Shown: positions 7,057 to 14,845 of the stretch, piece by piece | How the letters are laid out: the number at the start of each line of letters is the position of its first letter | Position numbering within the stretch: the first letter of the stretch is position 1 | DNA from: CAZZBK01 sp964652155 | GTDB taxonomy: Bacteria > Planctomycetota > Planctomycetia > Pirellulales > PNKZ01 | Reading direction: 5' to 3' | DNA length: 38,801 bases | NCBI GenBank assembly: GCA_964652155.1 | Contig: CAZZBK010000041.1 | Coordinates: forward strand, 1-38,801 | Notes under the pieces: model-generated | What the model was told of the DNA's origin: nothing | Databases searched by the model: none | What the model saw: the letters and a program-made list of their open reading frames with translations, nothing else | Position numbers and translations under genes: made by a program

Positions 7057-8094
7057 GTGTTCGACACCGTGGCCATTGTCGGCGCTACTGGCGCAGTGGG
7101 TGGATTGATTCGCAACCTTCTTGAGCAGCGCCAGTTCCCCTACAAGCGCATCAAGTTCTTGGCCTCGAAACGATCGGCCGGCACGAAACTCACGTTCAAG
7201 GGGGCCGAGCACACGGTCGAGGAACTCACCCCCGAGGCGTTCAACGACATCGATCTGGCCATTGGCTCCACGCCCGACGAGGTGGCCAAGGATTTTGTCC
7301 CCTGGGCCGTCGATCGCGGCTGCGTCGTCGTCGACGAGAGCGGCTACTGGCGCATGGATCCCACGGTGCCGCTGGTCATTCCCGAGGTGAATCCCGAGGC
7401 CGTGAAGAACCATCACGGGCTGATCGCGAGCCCCAACTGCTCGACGACCCAACTGGTCGTGGCGCTCAAGCCGCTGCACGACGCCGCGCGGGTCAAACGC
7501 GTTGTGGTCAGCACCTATCAGGCCACAAGCGGCGCGGGGGTCGCTGGCCAGCGCGATCTCGAAAACGGTTCGCACATGCACTTGCACGGCCAGTCATATA
7601 AGTACGAGACGTTCGCGCATCCGATCGCGTTTAACTTGATCCCGCAGATCGGCTCGGCTAAGCATGAGGGCTACACCAGCGAAGAGATGAAGATGGTGTA
7701 CGAGACGCGCAAGATCATGGGTGACGATTCGATTCAGGTTTGCCCCACGTGTGTGCGCGTGCCGGTGAGTAACTGCCACAGCGAGAGCATTCTGGTCGAG
7801 ACCGAGCGCAAGGTGACCGCCGAGGAAGCGAAGCGATTGTTCGCCGCGTTCCCCGGAATCATCGTGATCGACGACCTGCCCAACAAACAATATCCGATGC
7901 CGCTCAACTGCAACGATCGCGACGAGGTGTTTATCGGCCGGATTCGCGAAGACCTCTCGTCTCCCAACGGCCTGGCGTTCTGGTGCGTGAGCGACAACCT
8001 CCGCAAAGGGGCAGCCACCAACGCGGTGCAAATTGCCGAACTGCTGGTCAAAGGGGGCTACGGAATCAAGAAGAAGGCCGTGGCCTCGGCCTAG
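7057..8094 (+). CDS. asd: Aspartate-semialdehyde dehydrogenase, 345 aa
   Basis: Makes L-aspartate 4-semialdehyde from aspartyl phosphate with NADPH, the branch step toward lysine/diaminopimelate, threonine and methionine; cytoplasmic. The N-terminal Rossmann motif is VAIVGATGAVG; IASPNCSTTQ places the catalytic Cys at 128; the R.P.....H element (RVPVSNCHSES) provides the substrate-binding Arg and His region; the length is normal. The start is GTG at 7057 because AGGAG lies at 7044-7048 with good spacing and the Rossmann motif begins right after it. It is followed 28 bp later by truA, likely on the same transcript. The aminotransferase at 30754 may serve the same lysine route. Confidence 0.95.
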   Translation: MFDTVAIVGATGAVGGLIRNLLEQRQFPYKRIKFLASKRSAGTKLTFKGAEHTVEELTPEAFNDIDLAIGSTPDEVAKDFVPWAVDRGCVVVDESGYWRMDPTVPLVIPEVNPEAVKNHHGLIASPNCSTTQLVVALKPLHDAARVKRVVVSTYQATSGAGVAGQRDLENGSHMHLHGQSYKYETFAHPIAFNLIPQIGSAKHEGYTSEEMKMVYETRKIMGDDSIQVCPTCVRVPVSNCHSESILVETERKVTAEEAKRLFAAFPGIIVIDDLPNKQYPMPLNCNDRDEVFIGRIREDLSSPNGLAFWCVSDNLRKGAATNAVQIAELLVKGGYGIKKKAVASA

Positions 8095-8122
8095 CCACGT
8101 GTCCCGCGATGAATGCCCAGCC

Positions 8123-8977
8123 ATGAACGAACCGCGGGATTCATCGAGCAGTCCGCGCCGCCGCGACGGCCGTTGCGTGCGGCTCGTGCTCGCCTATGAC
8201 GGCACGAACTACGCCGGCTGGCAATGGCAACTTAATCATCCGTCGATCCAAGCGGCCGTTGAAGCGGCCATCTTGAAAATCACCGGCGAGTCGGTCCGCG
8301 TCGTCGCCAGCGGGCGAACCGATGCCGGCGTGCATGCCTTGCGGCAGGTCGCGAACTTTATCTGCCAAAGCCAGTTACCCTGCGACGCCATGCACCGCGC
8401 GCTCAATGCCGTGTTGCCGAGCGACATTGTGGTGCTCGAGTTGGCCGACGCCCCGCCTCGTTATCACGCGATTCTCGACACGGTCCGCAAACGGTACCGT
8501 TATGTGATCGACGACGGCGATCGGCCCGACATTTTTTTGCGCAACTATGCCTGGCACTACCGCGAACCGCTCGACGCCGACGCGATGCATCGCGCCGCGC
8601 AGGCGTTCGTGGGCACGCATGACTTTGCCAGCTTTCAAGGGAGCGGCAGCCGCCGACTCTCCAGCATCCGCACGATTCATGACGTGATCGTGCGCCGCTG
8701 CGCAACACACGAGTTAGCGATGTTCGCCACGCATCCGCCGATCATGCAACCGTCGCGCGTCGTGACGTTCGAGGTCGAGGCGGCGGGCTTCTTGTACAAC
8801 ATGGTCCGCATCATGGCGGGCACGCTGGTCGAGGTGGGGAGCGGCGAGCGCAATGAGGCTTGGCCTGCCGAGGTGCTGGCGCGGCGCGATCGTCGCGCCG
8901 CCGGCATGACCGCTCCGCCGCAAGGGTTGTTTCTGATCGCCTCGTGGGAGAGGGAAGTGAGGGGGGTGGAGGAGTAG
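8123..8977 (+). CDS. truA: tRNA pseudouridine(38-40) synthase TruA, 284 aa
   Basis: Converts U38-U40 in the tRNA anticodon arm to pseudouridine. YDGTNYAGWQWQ and the ASGRTDAGVHA motif are diagnostic; catalytic Asp is residue 67. The C-terminal half has HDFASFQGSG, the RTIHD strand and NMVRIMAGTLVEVG, all standard for TruA. ATG 8123 is used; a longer version would overlap asd and add only unconserved residues. The last nine residues (EREVRGVEE) follow the normal family end and are coded by a purine tract related to the polypurine repeats, so the stop may have been moved by repeat insertion. Confidence 0.95.
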   Translation: MNEPRDSSSSPRRRDGRCVRLVLAYDGTNYAGWQWQLNHPSIQAAVEAAILKITGESVRVVASGRTDAGVHALRQVANFICQSQLPCDAMHRALNAVLPSDIVVLELADAPPRYHAILDTVRKRYRYVIDDGDRPDIFLRNYAWHYREPLDADAMHRAAQAFVGTHDFASFQGSGSRRLSSIRTIHDVIVRRCATHELAMFATHPPIMQPSRVVTFEVEAAGFLYNMVRIMAGTLVEVGSGERNEAWPAEVLARRDRRAAGMTAPPQGLFLIASWEREVRGVEE

Positions 8978-9007
8978 CAGAGTGGCGAAGTGTTCAGCTA
9001 TTGCGAC

Positions 9008-9091
9008 GTTAGCCGCGACGCGCAGCGGAGCGCGTAACGATTGCTTGCCGGTAAGCTCGCCTTACGCGCTCCGCTTCGCGTCGCGGCTAAC
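9008..9091. repeat. Dispersed inverted-repeat element, copy 2 (84 bp)
   Basis: GTTAGCCGCGACGCG begins the left arm and its complement ends the right arm. The arms match over about 30 bp with very few differences, around a short centre. It is the same family as 408-497. It lies between truA and accA and could form a very stable hairpin in the transcript. Confidence 0.85.
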
Positions 9092-9107
9092 CCCTCCACT
9101 CCTCCAC
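9091..9107 (+). repeat. 17-bp pyrimidine repeat, copy 2
   Basis: CCCCTCCACTCCTCCAC abuts the end of the hairpin element. It differs from the copies at 6947 and 32128 only at its 7th and 8th bases. A C-rich tail follows, as at 6964. Confidence 0.6.
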
Positions 9108-9169
9108 ACGCTCCCGCCCCTCCCCATCGCGTCCTAAATCGGCTAAATTAGCCCTCATCATTCACCACT

Positions 9170-9194
9170 CCAGTCTCCAGTCTCCGGTCTCTCC
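9170..9194 (+). repeat. Heptamer tandem repeat directly before the accA start codon
   Basis: Three units of CCAGTCT (the third is CCGGTCT), then CTCC, then the ATG. The repeat occupies the place of a Shine-Dalgarno site, and no purine-rich site is visible. A palindrome GGCTAAATTAGCC lies at 9141-9153. Confidence 0.7.
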
Positions 9195-10154
9195 ATGACT
9201 CGCCTCTCTTTTGAGCGTCCGATCTACGAACTGGAAGCAAAGCTGGCCAAGCTCGAAGCGGCCAATGGCAGCTCACCGGCGTCACAAGATCAGATCCAAC
9301 AGGTGCGCCGCGAACTGCTCGAGCTGAAGCGGAAAATCTACAGCAACCTGGAGCCGTGGCAGACGGTGCAAGTGTCGCGGCATCCTGATCGGCCAATGAC
9401 CACCGATTACCTGTCGCTCGTGTTCGACGAGTTCTACGAGCTGCACGGCGACAAGGCCTTTGGCGACGACCGCGCATTGCGTACCGGCTTTGCCAAGCTC
9501 GATCAATACAAGGTCATGGTCGTCGGCCATCAGAAAGGCAAAACGCTCAAGGAGCGCAACGCCTGTTACTTCGGCTGCGCGCATCCCGAGGGCTATCGCA
9601 AAGCCATCGGCAAAATGAAGCTCGCCGCCAAGTACGGTGTGCCGGTCATCTGTTTCATCGACACGCCCGGTGCCTACCCGGGCATTGGCGCCGAGGAACG
9701 TGGCCAGGCGCAGCTCATCGCCACCGCGATGTTCGAGATGTCCCGGCTCGAAACGCCGATCATCTGTGTTGTCATCGGCGAAGGGGGCTCGGGCGGAGCG
9801 CTGGGGATCGGCGTGGGGGACAAAATCGCGGTCCTCGAACACGCCTACTATTCAGTCATTAGCCCGGAGGGTTGCGCGGGCATTATTTGGAAGAGCCATA
9901 CCTTTGCCGAGCAGGCGGCCAAGGCGCTCAAGATGACCAGTCGCGATTTGCTCAAGCTGGGCGTGATTGACGACGTGATCGAAGAGCCGCTCGGCGGCGC
10001 GCATCGCGACCCGCAACAAATGGCCACGCGGCTCAAGCTTTATTTGCTCAAATGCCTGCGCGAGCTGACCCCCAAGCCGCGCGCCAGTCTGCCCGACGAG
10101 CGTTACAACAAGTTCCGCCAGATGGGCGTATTCATCGAGCCCGCGCTCTCCTAG
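9195..10154 (+). CDS. accA: Acetyl-CoA carboxylase carboxyltransferase subunit alpha, 319 aa
   Basis: The alpha half of the carboxyltransferase that moves the carboxyl group from biotin to acetyl-CoA for fatty acid synthesis; it works with AccD, which is not in this window. It starts with the family's coiled N-terminal segment (FERPIYELEAKLAKLE). It has HGDKAFGDDRAL, the CoA-binding FGCAHPEGYRKA, FIDTPGAYPGIGAEERGQ and GEGGSGGALGIGVGD, all hallmark AccA motifs, and 319 residues is the classic length. Ends with normal family sequence. The only oddity is the leader: a heptamer repeat instead of a ribosome site. Confidence 0.96.
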   Translation: MTRLSFERPIYELEAKLAKLEAANGSSPASQDQIQQVRRELLELKRKIYSNLEPWQTVQVSRHPDRPMTTDYLSLVFDEFYELHGDKAFGDDRALRTGFAKLDQYKVMVVGHQKGKTLKERNACYFGCAHPEGYRKAIGKMKLAAKYGVPVICFIDTPGAYPGIGAEERGQAQLIATAMFEMSRLETPIICVVIGEGGSGGALGIGVGDKIAVLEHAYYSVISPEGCAGIIWKSHTFAEQAAKALKMTSRDLLKLGVIDDVIEEPLGGAHRDPQQMATRLKLYLLKCLRELTPKPRASLPDERYNKFRQMGVFIEPALS

Positions 10155-10237
10155 AACCGCGAGCTGTGGTCGCGCTGCATTTGAATTGAAAGCGGTCTGG
10201 GGTCTTTGAATGAAGATCGCGACCGGAGCTCGCGGCT
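10155..10237. repeat. Inverted repeat after accA (20-bp arms)
   Basis: AACCGCGAGCTGTGGTCGCG (10155-10174) pairs with the complement AGCCGCGAGCTCCGGTCGCG (10218-10237) at 17 of 20 positions. It starts one base after the accA stop. It may be another mobile palindrome or a transcript end structure; there is no T-run. Confidence 0.6.
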
Positions 10238-10312
10238 ATATGGGAAGCCCCAGGATTGCAAAGATCGCCCCCCAACCGCCCGTTGGCAACGTCCGATAAT
10301 GTTTCTTATGTT

Positions 10313-10344
10313 CGGTTTTTGGTCGATATCACGGCCGAAAACCG
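10313..10344. terminator. Hairpin between converging accA and cvpA-like genes
   Basis: CGGTTTTTGGTCG, loop ATATCA, CGGCCGAAAACCG. All 13 positions pair if two U-G pairs are allowed on the plus-strand RNA. It lies in the 294-bp convergent spacer; no long U-tract follows, so the terminator role is tentative. Confidence 0.35.
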
Positions 10345-10448
10345 CACTTCGTGGAAACACATAAACTGGCCTCGCGGGCCTCTGCCCGACCGCGTCACGA
10401 GCGGTTCAGGATGGCAACACGGCTGCGGCAAGAAATCCAGCTCGCAAA

Positions 10449-11192
10449 TTAAAACGGCCGGGCATTGGGGTCGCGGCCGTAGCGATCGGCCGGAGGGCTG
10501 ACCGGCGACGGCGGCAACGACTGCTGGGGCACGTAACGCGAGCCGCCGAAAGGATCGACGACCGCCGCGCCGCTAGGAGCCGCCGGAGTGCCCGGCAACG
10601 CCTGGGGCGCATACTCCTGCGTGATCCGTTGCACGCCTTCGAGCAATGCACCGGTGCTGACCGTTTGCGGCGGCGGAGCATTGGGGTCCAAGCCGCGATC
10701 GAGCCGCTCGATATACGGCCCCAGCACGTCACGCGCTTCCTTGGGCATCACTGGGGTGGCGCTGTGAATAAACACGGCGATGTAATAGCCGGCCTTGGAT
10801 TGCAATACCATCTCTCGCGCCGAGGCCGAGAGGGTCACGGCAAAGAACGTGATCACGGTGCAGATGATGGCCCCTTTGAGCAGGCCAAATAGTCCGCCAA
10901 TCTGCCGATCGAACTCGCGGAGGTGAATCTTGTCCAGCATATTGCGGACAAACTGGAACACGATCCAGATACCGGCCGAGCACGCCAGATAGATCAGCAG
11001 CATGGCGACAAACTTATTGAGCGGCGCGGGGGCGCTGACATGCGGCGCGACCTGATCGGCAAAACGCAACGCCACGACATAACTCACGATCAAGCTGGCG
11101 ACATGGGCGATCTGCCAGGCCATTCCTTTCCAGAATCCATACAGCGTCGCGACGACCAAAATGGCGAGCATCACCATATCGTACGGTTGCAT
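10449..11192 (-). CDS. CvpA-family membrane protein, 247 aa
   Basis: Four hydrophobic helices fill residues 1-150, with the family start MQPYDMVMLAILVVATLYG and the GFWKGMAWQI segment. KIHLREFDRQIGGLFGLLKG is the conserved amphipathic stretch before the last helix, where CvpA proteins have a D-R..G...G.. motif. A Pro/Ala-rich tail of about 90 residues follows and is probably cytoplasmic or periplasmic disorder. CvpA is linked to colicin V export and cell-envelope homeostasis, mechanism unclear. ATG 11192 was chosen because the helix begins there; sequence before it does not look like protein. It is divergent from the ydjM-like gene across a 217-bp spacer. Confidence 0.82.
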   Translation of the reverse strand: MQPYDMVMLAILVVATLYGFWKGMAWQIAHVASLIVSYVVALRFADQVAPHVSAPAPLNKFVAMLLIYLACSAGIWIVFQFVRNMLDKIHLREFDRQIGGLFGLLKGAIICTVITFFAVTLSASAREMVLQSKAGYYIAVFIHSATPVMPKEARDVLGPYIERLDRGLDPNAPPPQTVSTGALLEGVQRITQEYAPQALPGTPAAPSGAAVVDPFGGSRYVPQQSLPPSPVSPPADRYGRDPNARPF

Positions 11193-11268
11193 GACAGCGG
11201 GCCACTTGCGAGTAGGGGGGAGATTGGGAATTTGCGGGCCGGAGTATATCGGCCCACCGGGCGGTTTC

Positions 11269-11321
11269 CCAAGATCAATCACCCAGGTGCTAGCTGAGTG
11301 GGCGCGGTCGATTGATCTTGG
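11269..11321. promoter_or_regulatory. Perfect 12-bp inverted repeat in a divergent promoter region
   Basis: CCAAGATCAATC (11269-11280) and its exact complement (11310-11321) are separated by 29 bases between the starts of the cvpA-like and ydjM-like genes. The centre-to-centre spacing of about 41 bp (roughly four helical turns) would suit a dimeric regulator binding both arms or a looped hairpin. Confidence 0.4.
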
Positions 11322-11409
11322 ACGGCACGGGAGGCCAGCGGTAGACTTCGCCCCGTATGTCGTGTTCTCGGTTCGACTTGATCTCCGCTTGCCCAGCAGG
11401 GTCCTCACG

Positions 11410-12105
11410 ATGCCCGGTTTCAAAATTCATATCTCTGCCAGCACGGCGATCGGCATCGGCTACGGTGTCGCGGCCACGACGTGGTACGGCGTCCCCTGGG
11501 AGAGCAGCGTGTTGGCCGGCGGCGTGTGCAGCCTGGGGGGCATGGTGCCCGACATCGATCTCGACACCGGCACGCCGCTCAAGGAAAGCCTGGGCTTTGG
11601 CGCGGCGATCGTGTCGATGATGATGCTACAGCGTTACCAGCATGTGCAGGTGAGTCACGAGATGATGGTGCTCTCGGGCGTGGCGGGTTATCTGCTCATC
11701 CGCTTTGGGTTAGGCGCGATCTTAAAACACTTCACGGTGCATCGCGGCATGTTTCACAGCGTGCCAGTCTGCTTGTTCTGCGGCGAACTGGTGTTTCTCG
11801 CGTCGACCGGTTCGTGGCAGATTCGCTGTTTCAAGGCGTGTGGCATCATGATTGGCTTCATGTCGCATCTGATCCTCGACGAGATATGGAGTCTCGACCC
11901 GCGGCATCTGCGAGTGAAGAGTTCCTTTGGAACCGCGCTCAAGTTCTATGGCGAGAGCCCTGTCTCGAACGCCATTACCTATCTCGTTACGGCGATTGCC
12001 ACGGTGCTCGCTTTCAACGACGACGCCTGGGTCGACTCGCCACCACAGACCCAAGAGTTGCACCAACTGGCCGAGTCGATCGTGAATTCAATCGCGAAAC
12101 GGTAA
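11410..12105 (+). CDS. YdjM/DUF457-type membrane-bound metal-dependent hydrolase, 231 aa
   Basis: The N-terminus is HISASTAIGIGYGVAA, where the first His is a family metal ligand. LGGMVPDIDLDTGTP supplies the conserved PDID acids; HRGMFHSVP is the HRG.THS motif; FMSHLILDEIW is the H-L..D motif. Several hydrophobic helices separate them, so the active site faces the membrane. The family is named after the SOS-induced E. coli YdjM; the substrate is unknown, lipid or phosphoester being guesses. ATG 11410 gives the standard N-terminus. The gene converges on dtd. Confidence 0.8.
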   Translation: MPGFKIHISASTAIGIGYGVAATTWYGVPWESSVLAGGVCSLGGMVPDIDLDTGTPLKESLGFGAAIVSMMMLQRYQHVQVSHEMMVLSGVAGYLLIRFGLGAILKHFTVHRGMFHSVPVCLFCGELVFLASTGSWQIRCFKACGIMIGFMSHLILDEIWSLDPRHLRVKSSFGTALKFYGESPVSNAITYLVTAIATVLAFNDDAWVDSPPQTQELHQLAESIVNSIAKR

Positions 12106-12116
12106 ACGACAGATCT

Positions 12117-12134
12117 GTTCTCTTAACGGAGAAC
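12117..12134. terminator. Short hairpin between converging ydjM-like and dtd genes
   Basis: GTTCTC, loop TTAACG, GAGAAC: a perfect 6-bp stem in the 33-bp gap between two stop codons. It may serve both directions; the stem is short and the U-tract weak. Confidence 0.35.
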
Positions 12135-12138
12135 GTTC

Positions 12139-12588
12139 TTAAAACGCCTTGCGGCTGTCGAGCAGCAAGGTGACCGGGCCATCGTTGACGAGCGCGACGC
12201 TCATCTGGGCGCGAAAACGCCCCTGGGCGGTCGGCACGCCACGCTGCCGCACCTCGGCCGTAAAGAGTTCATAAAACGCCTCGGCCGTGGCGGGGTTGGC
12301 CGCGTCATCGAAACCGGGACGTCGTCCGCGACGGCAATCGCCCAGCAGCGTGAACTGGCTCACCACGAGCATCGCTCCGCCGGTGTCGAGCAGCGAGCGA
12401 TTCATCTTGCCCGCCTCGTCTTCAAAGATGCGCAAGTTGACCAGCTTGTCGACGAGATAGTGCAGGTCGTTGTTCGTGTCCCCCTCGGCCACGCCCAGCA
12501 ACACGAGCATGCCGGCACCGATCTCGCCAACGACTTGTCCGTCGACGGTGACCGCAGCTTGAGTGACACGCTGAACGACGGCACGCAT
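12139..12588 (-). CDS. dtd: D-aminoacyl-tRNA deacylase, 149 aa
   Basis: Removes D-amino acids (and glycine from tRNA-Ala) mistakenly attached to tRNA. It begins MRAVVQRVTQAAVTVDG as in nearly all homologues. SQFTLLGD (from residue 77) is the catalytic-site motif, and NDGPVT (135-140) contains the cross-subunit Gly-cisPro pair that rejects L-amino acids. Length and composition are normal. The cytoplasmic enzyme acts as a dimer. It is followed on the same strand by nothing related; the DUF1501 gene ends just upstream at 12631. Confidence 0.95.
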   Translation of the reverse strand: MRAVVQRVTQAAVTVDGQVVGEIGAGMLVLLGVAEGDTNNDLHYLVDKLVNLRIFEDEAGKMNRSLLDTGGAMLVVSQFTLLGDCRRGRRPGFDDAANPATAEAFYELFTAEVRQRGVPTAQGRFRAQMSVALVNDGPVTLLLDSRKAF

Positions 12589-12630
12589 GAGCGAGGGAGC
12601 GAAAGGGTTATGAGGTGAGGTGGCCTGAGC

Positions 12631-14097
12631 TTAGAACAACTCGACAATGGGCGAACCGCCGTCGGTCAAGTCGATGGGTCGGCCATCGGGCAGATGGAGC
12701 CGATCGTTCGTGTCGATGCCCAGCTTGTGGTAGATGGTCTCGGCATAATCGTAGGGTGTGTAGCGGCGGTCGGTGACATCGGCCGCCTCGCGATCGGTTT
12801 GGCCAATGACCTGCCCGGGAGGGACACCGGCTCCGGCGAAAGCAATCGACATGGCGCGGGCCCAATGATCGCGACCTTGCCATTTGTTTATGCGCGGCGT
12901 GCGCCCCATTTCGGTCACCAGGCAGACCAAGGTTTCGTCGAGCAAGCCGCGTTGGTGCATGTCTTCGATCAGCGCGCTAAACGATCGATCGAAGCTGGGC
13001 ATCATCACCGGATGCGGCAGGCCATAACGTTCGCCGTTGTTCATGGCCTGCGGCCCGCCGCATGGGCCGTTCTTGTAAATGCCTTCGTGATGATCCCAAT
13101 TCAAAAACGCTCCATTGGGTTCACCGTTGTTAGGGCGGCCCACGAGTTGAGCCGGTTGGATGACCGTCACGGTCACAAAGCGCACGCCGGCCTCGATCAG
13201 CTTGCGGCCCATCAGGTAGCTCATGCCACGATGATCGCGACCGTAACGATCGAGCGTCGCCGCCGAGTCGCGGTCGAACGAGAGGGCCTGCTGCACGCGC
13301 GAACTCATCAGGAGATCGAATGCGTTTTCGTAGTTGCGTTTGAGCGCTTCCGCGATCGGCGCCGCTTCGGCCTGACGGTCGACGGCATCGAGCAGTGTGC
13401 GCCGCGCCGCAATGCGCCGCGCGTCAAGCCCCGGCTGCGGATCGAGTGCCTTGACGCGCCAGCCAGGCTCGGCAACGTCTTCTCCTAAACTGCGCGTGCC
13501 CAGCTTCCAGGCCGTGCGGCCACGGGAGAGAAAGCCCGGGTTGTTCACAAAGTTTGGCAGATTAGCGCCCGGACAGAGAATGTACCCCGGCAACTCCGGG
13601 CAAGCGGTTCCCAGTCGGTCGACCACGATCGAGCCGATATCCGGAAAACGATGCGTTCCGAGGCTTGGGCCTTGAAACAGCGGCGAGTCGAAGCGGTAGC
13701 CTTTGAGAAATTCCAGGCACCCCTCGATATGCCCCGCGACCTTGGTCGTGGTCATCGAGCGGACGACCGAGAGCTTGTCGGCCAGTCGCGCGATCTGCGG
13801 CATGAGCGAACTGAACTGAATGCCCGGCACGCTGGTCGAGATAGGTCGATAGGGGGAGCGATGATCGACGGGTGCGTCGGGCTTGGGGTCCCAGGTATCC
13901 ATTTGACTGATACCCCCCTCTTCGTACACCACAAGCACGTTGCGTGCCGCGGCTTGGCGCCGCGCTACCGACGGAGTCGCGGCCTGCAGGAGTTGCCACT
14001 GAGCGAGTCCGCTTCCCAGCACGCCCGCCGAGATGCCAGCCAACACTCGACGGCGGTCGGTTCGCGGCGTTTGATCAACTCGACGGAGAGGAATCAT
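12631..14097 (-). CDS. Tat-exported DUF1501 protein, 488 aa
   Basis: ATG 14097 has AGGAG seven bases upstream. The N-terminus (RRRVLAGISAGVLG, residues 15-28) is a Tat signal, so the protein is exported folded. VLVVYEEGGISQMDTWDPKPDAP is the diagnostic DUF1501 opening (alkaline-phosphatase/sulfatase-like fold), followed by SLMPQIARLADKLSVVRSM, GNPSLG-type loop QGPSLGTHRFPDIGS, and a C-terminal VTEMGRTPRINKW...RDHW motif with metal-type His and Asp. Planctomycetes carry dozens of these, usually next to a DUF1549/DUF1553 cytochrome-like partner; here no partner is adjacent. The enzymatic role is not established. Confidence 0.9.
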   Translation of the reverse strand: MIPLRRVDQTPRTDRRRVLAGISAGVLGSGLAQWQLLQAATPSVARRQAAARNVLVVYEEGGISQMDTWDPKPDAPVDHRSPYRPISTSVPGIQFSSLMPQIARLADKLSVVRSMTTTKVAGHIEGCLEFLKGYRFDSPLFQGPSLGTHRFPDIGSIVVDRLGTACPELPGYILCPGANLPNFVNNPGFLSRGRTAWKLGTRSLGEDVAEPGWRVKALDPQPGLDARRIAARRTLLDAVDRQAEAAPIAEALKRNYENAFDLLMSSRVQQALSFDRDSAATLDRYGRDHRGMSYLMGRKLIEAGVRFVTVTVIQPAQLVGRPNNGEPNGAFLNWDHHEGIYKNGPCGGPQAMNNGERYGLPHPVMMPSFDRSFSALIEDMHQRGLLDETLVCLVTEMGRTPRINKWQGRDHWARAMSIAFAGAGVPPGQVIGQTDREAADVTDRRYTPYDYAETIYHKLGIDTNDRLHLPDGRPIDLTDGGSPIVELF

Positions 14098-14244
14098 CTC
14101 GCAACTCCTGGCAATCCGTGGGTAGGCGGGACGGGCGGGTACACACAAGGCAAGGCTCAGCCCAGGACCATAAAGTATATCAAACGGCAAGCCAAAAAGT
14201 TCAAAAAGACGTTAAGTCCGTCGGACGAGAGCTGGGAGCGTCAT

Positions 14245-14820
14245 TTAAGTCGGTTCTTCCACATCGAGTCCGCGCTCCTGTCGAATGCGCCGCACCTCGT
14301 TCATCACGCGCTGAATAATTTCTTGATTAATGAGCACACACTGCCACTGGCGCGAGTAGCCCCAGAGTATGACGCCGATGCCGATCGAGGCAGCGAGCAG
14401 ATGCCATTGCGACCAACTGAGGCCGCCGGGCGAAGCGAGCCGCGTGGTCGCGCTCGGGTCGGCCGCGCCTCCGCATGCGGCGATGACCACGCTCGTGCCC
14501 ATGCTCAGCACGGCCCACGGAAACGCCCGTCGCTTGAGTTGTTGCGACTCGTCGATCCAACGCGGGTCGAGGCTATAGGTGTCGCATACCTCTTTGCACC
14601 AGCGACTGGTGCCAATGAAATAGGTCACCACGACGCTGGCGACGAGCATCACAATGACACACGTGGCAATGCCGGCGAGGCGGTGGAGGCTGGCCCAGGA
14701 TTGTGTCGCGGCGTCGGTCGCGTCGCGCACGTCCCCCAACGAGACCACGAAGCCCACGGCGAACGTAGCCAGCAGGCACGCGAGCGCAAACACGACAAGC
14801 ACTTTGAAGATTTTGTTCAT
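14245..14820 (-). CDS. Four-helix membrane protein of unknown function, 191 aa
   Basis: Hydrophobic helices lie near residues 5-27, 45-70, 98-118 and 135-155. A soluble loop after helix 2 (SRWCKEVCDTYSLDPRW) has a C...C pair, and the tail VINQEIIQRVMNEVRRIRQERGLDVEE is an amphipathic helix likely in the cytoplasm. ATG 14820 begins the first helix; no clear ribosome site. It starts 25 bp after the ATPase gene stop on the same strand, so the two are probably co-transcribed. It does not resemble CbiQ/EcfT, which has a characteristic paired A-R-G coupling motif not seen here. Confidence 0.65.
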   Translation of the reverse strand: MNKIFKVLVVFALACLLATFAVGFVVSLGDVRDATDAATQSWASLHRLAGIATCVIVMLVASVVVTYFIGTSRWCKEVCDTYSLDPRWIDESQQLKRRAFPWAVLSMGTSVVIAACGGAADPSATTRLASPGGLSWSQWHLLAASIGIGVILWGYSRQWQCVLINQEIIQRVMNEVRRIRQERGLDVEEPT

Positions 14821-14845
14821 CGTCAATTTTTCTGACTGAGCACGA

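Noticed and set aside
12631..14097. Part of a DUF1549/DUF1553 (PSCyt) operon
   Set aside because: No DUF1549 or DUF1553 gene is adjacent on the same strand; the DUF1501 gene stands alone here.
14098..14190. N-terminal extension of the DUF1501 protein
   Set aside because: The ATG at 14097 has an AGGAG site and begins just before the Tat signal; residues before it are not signal-like.
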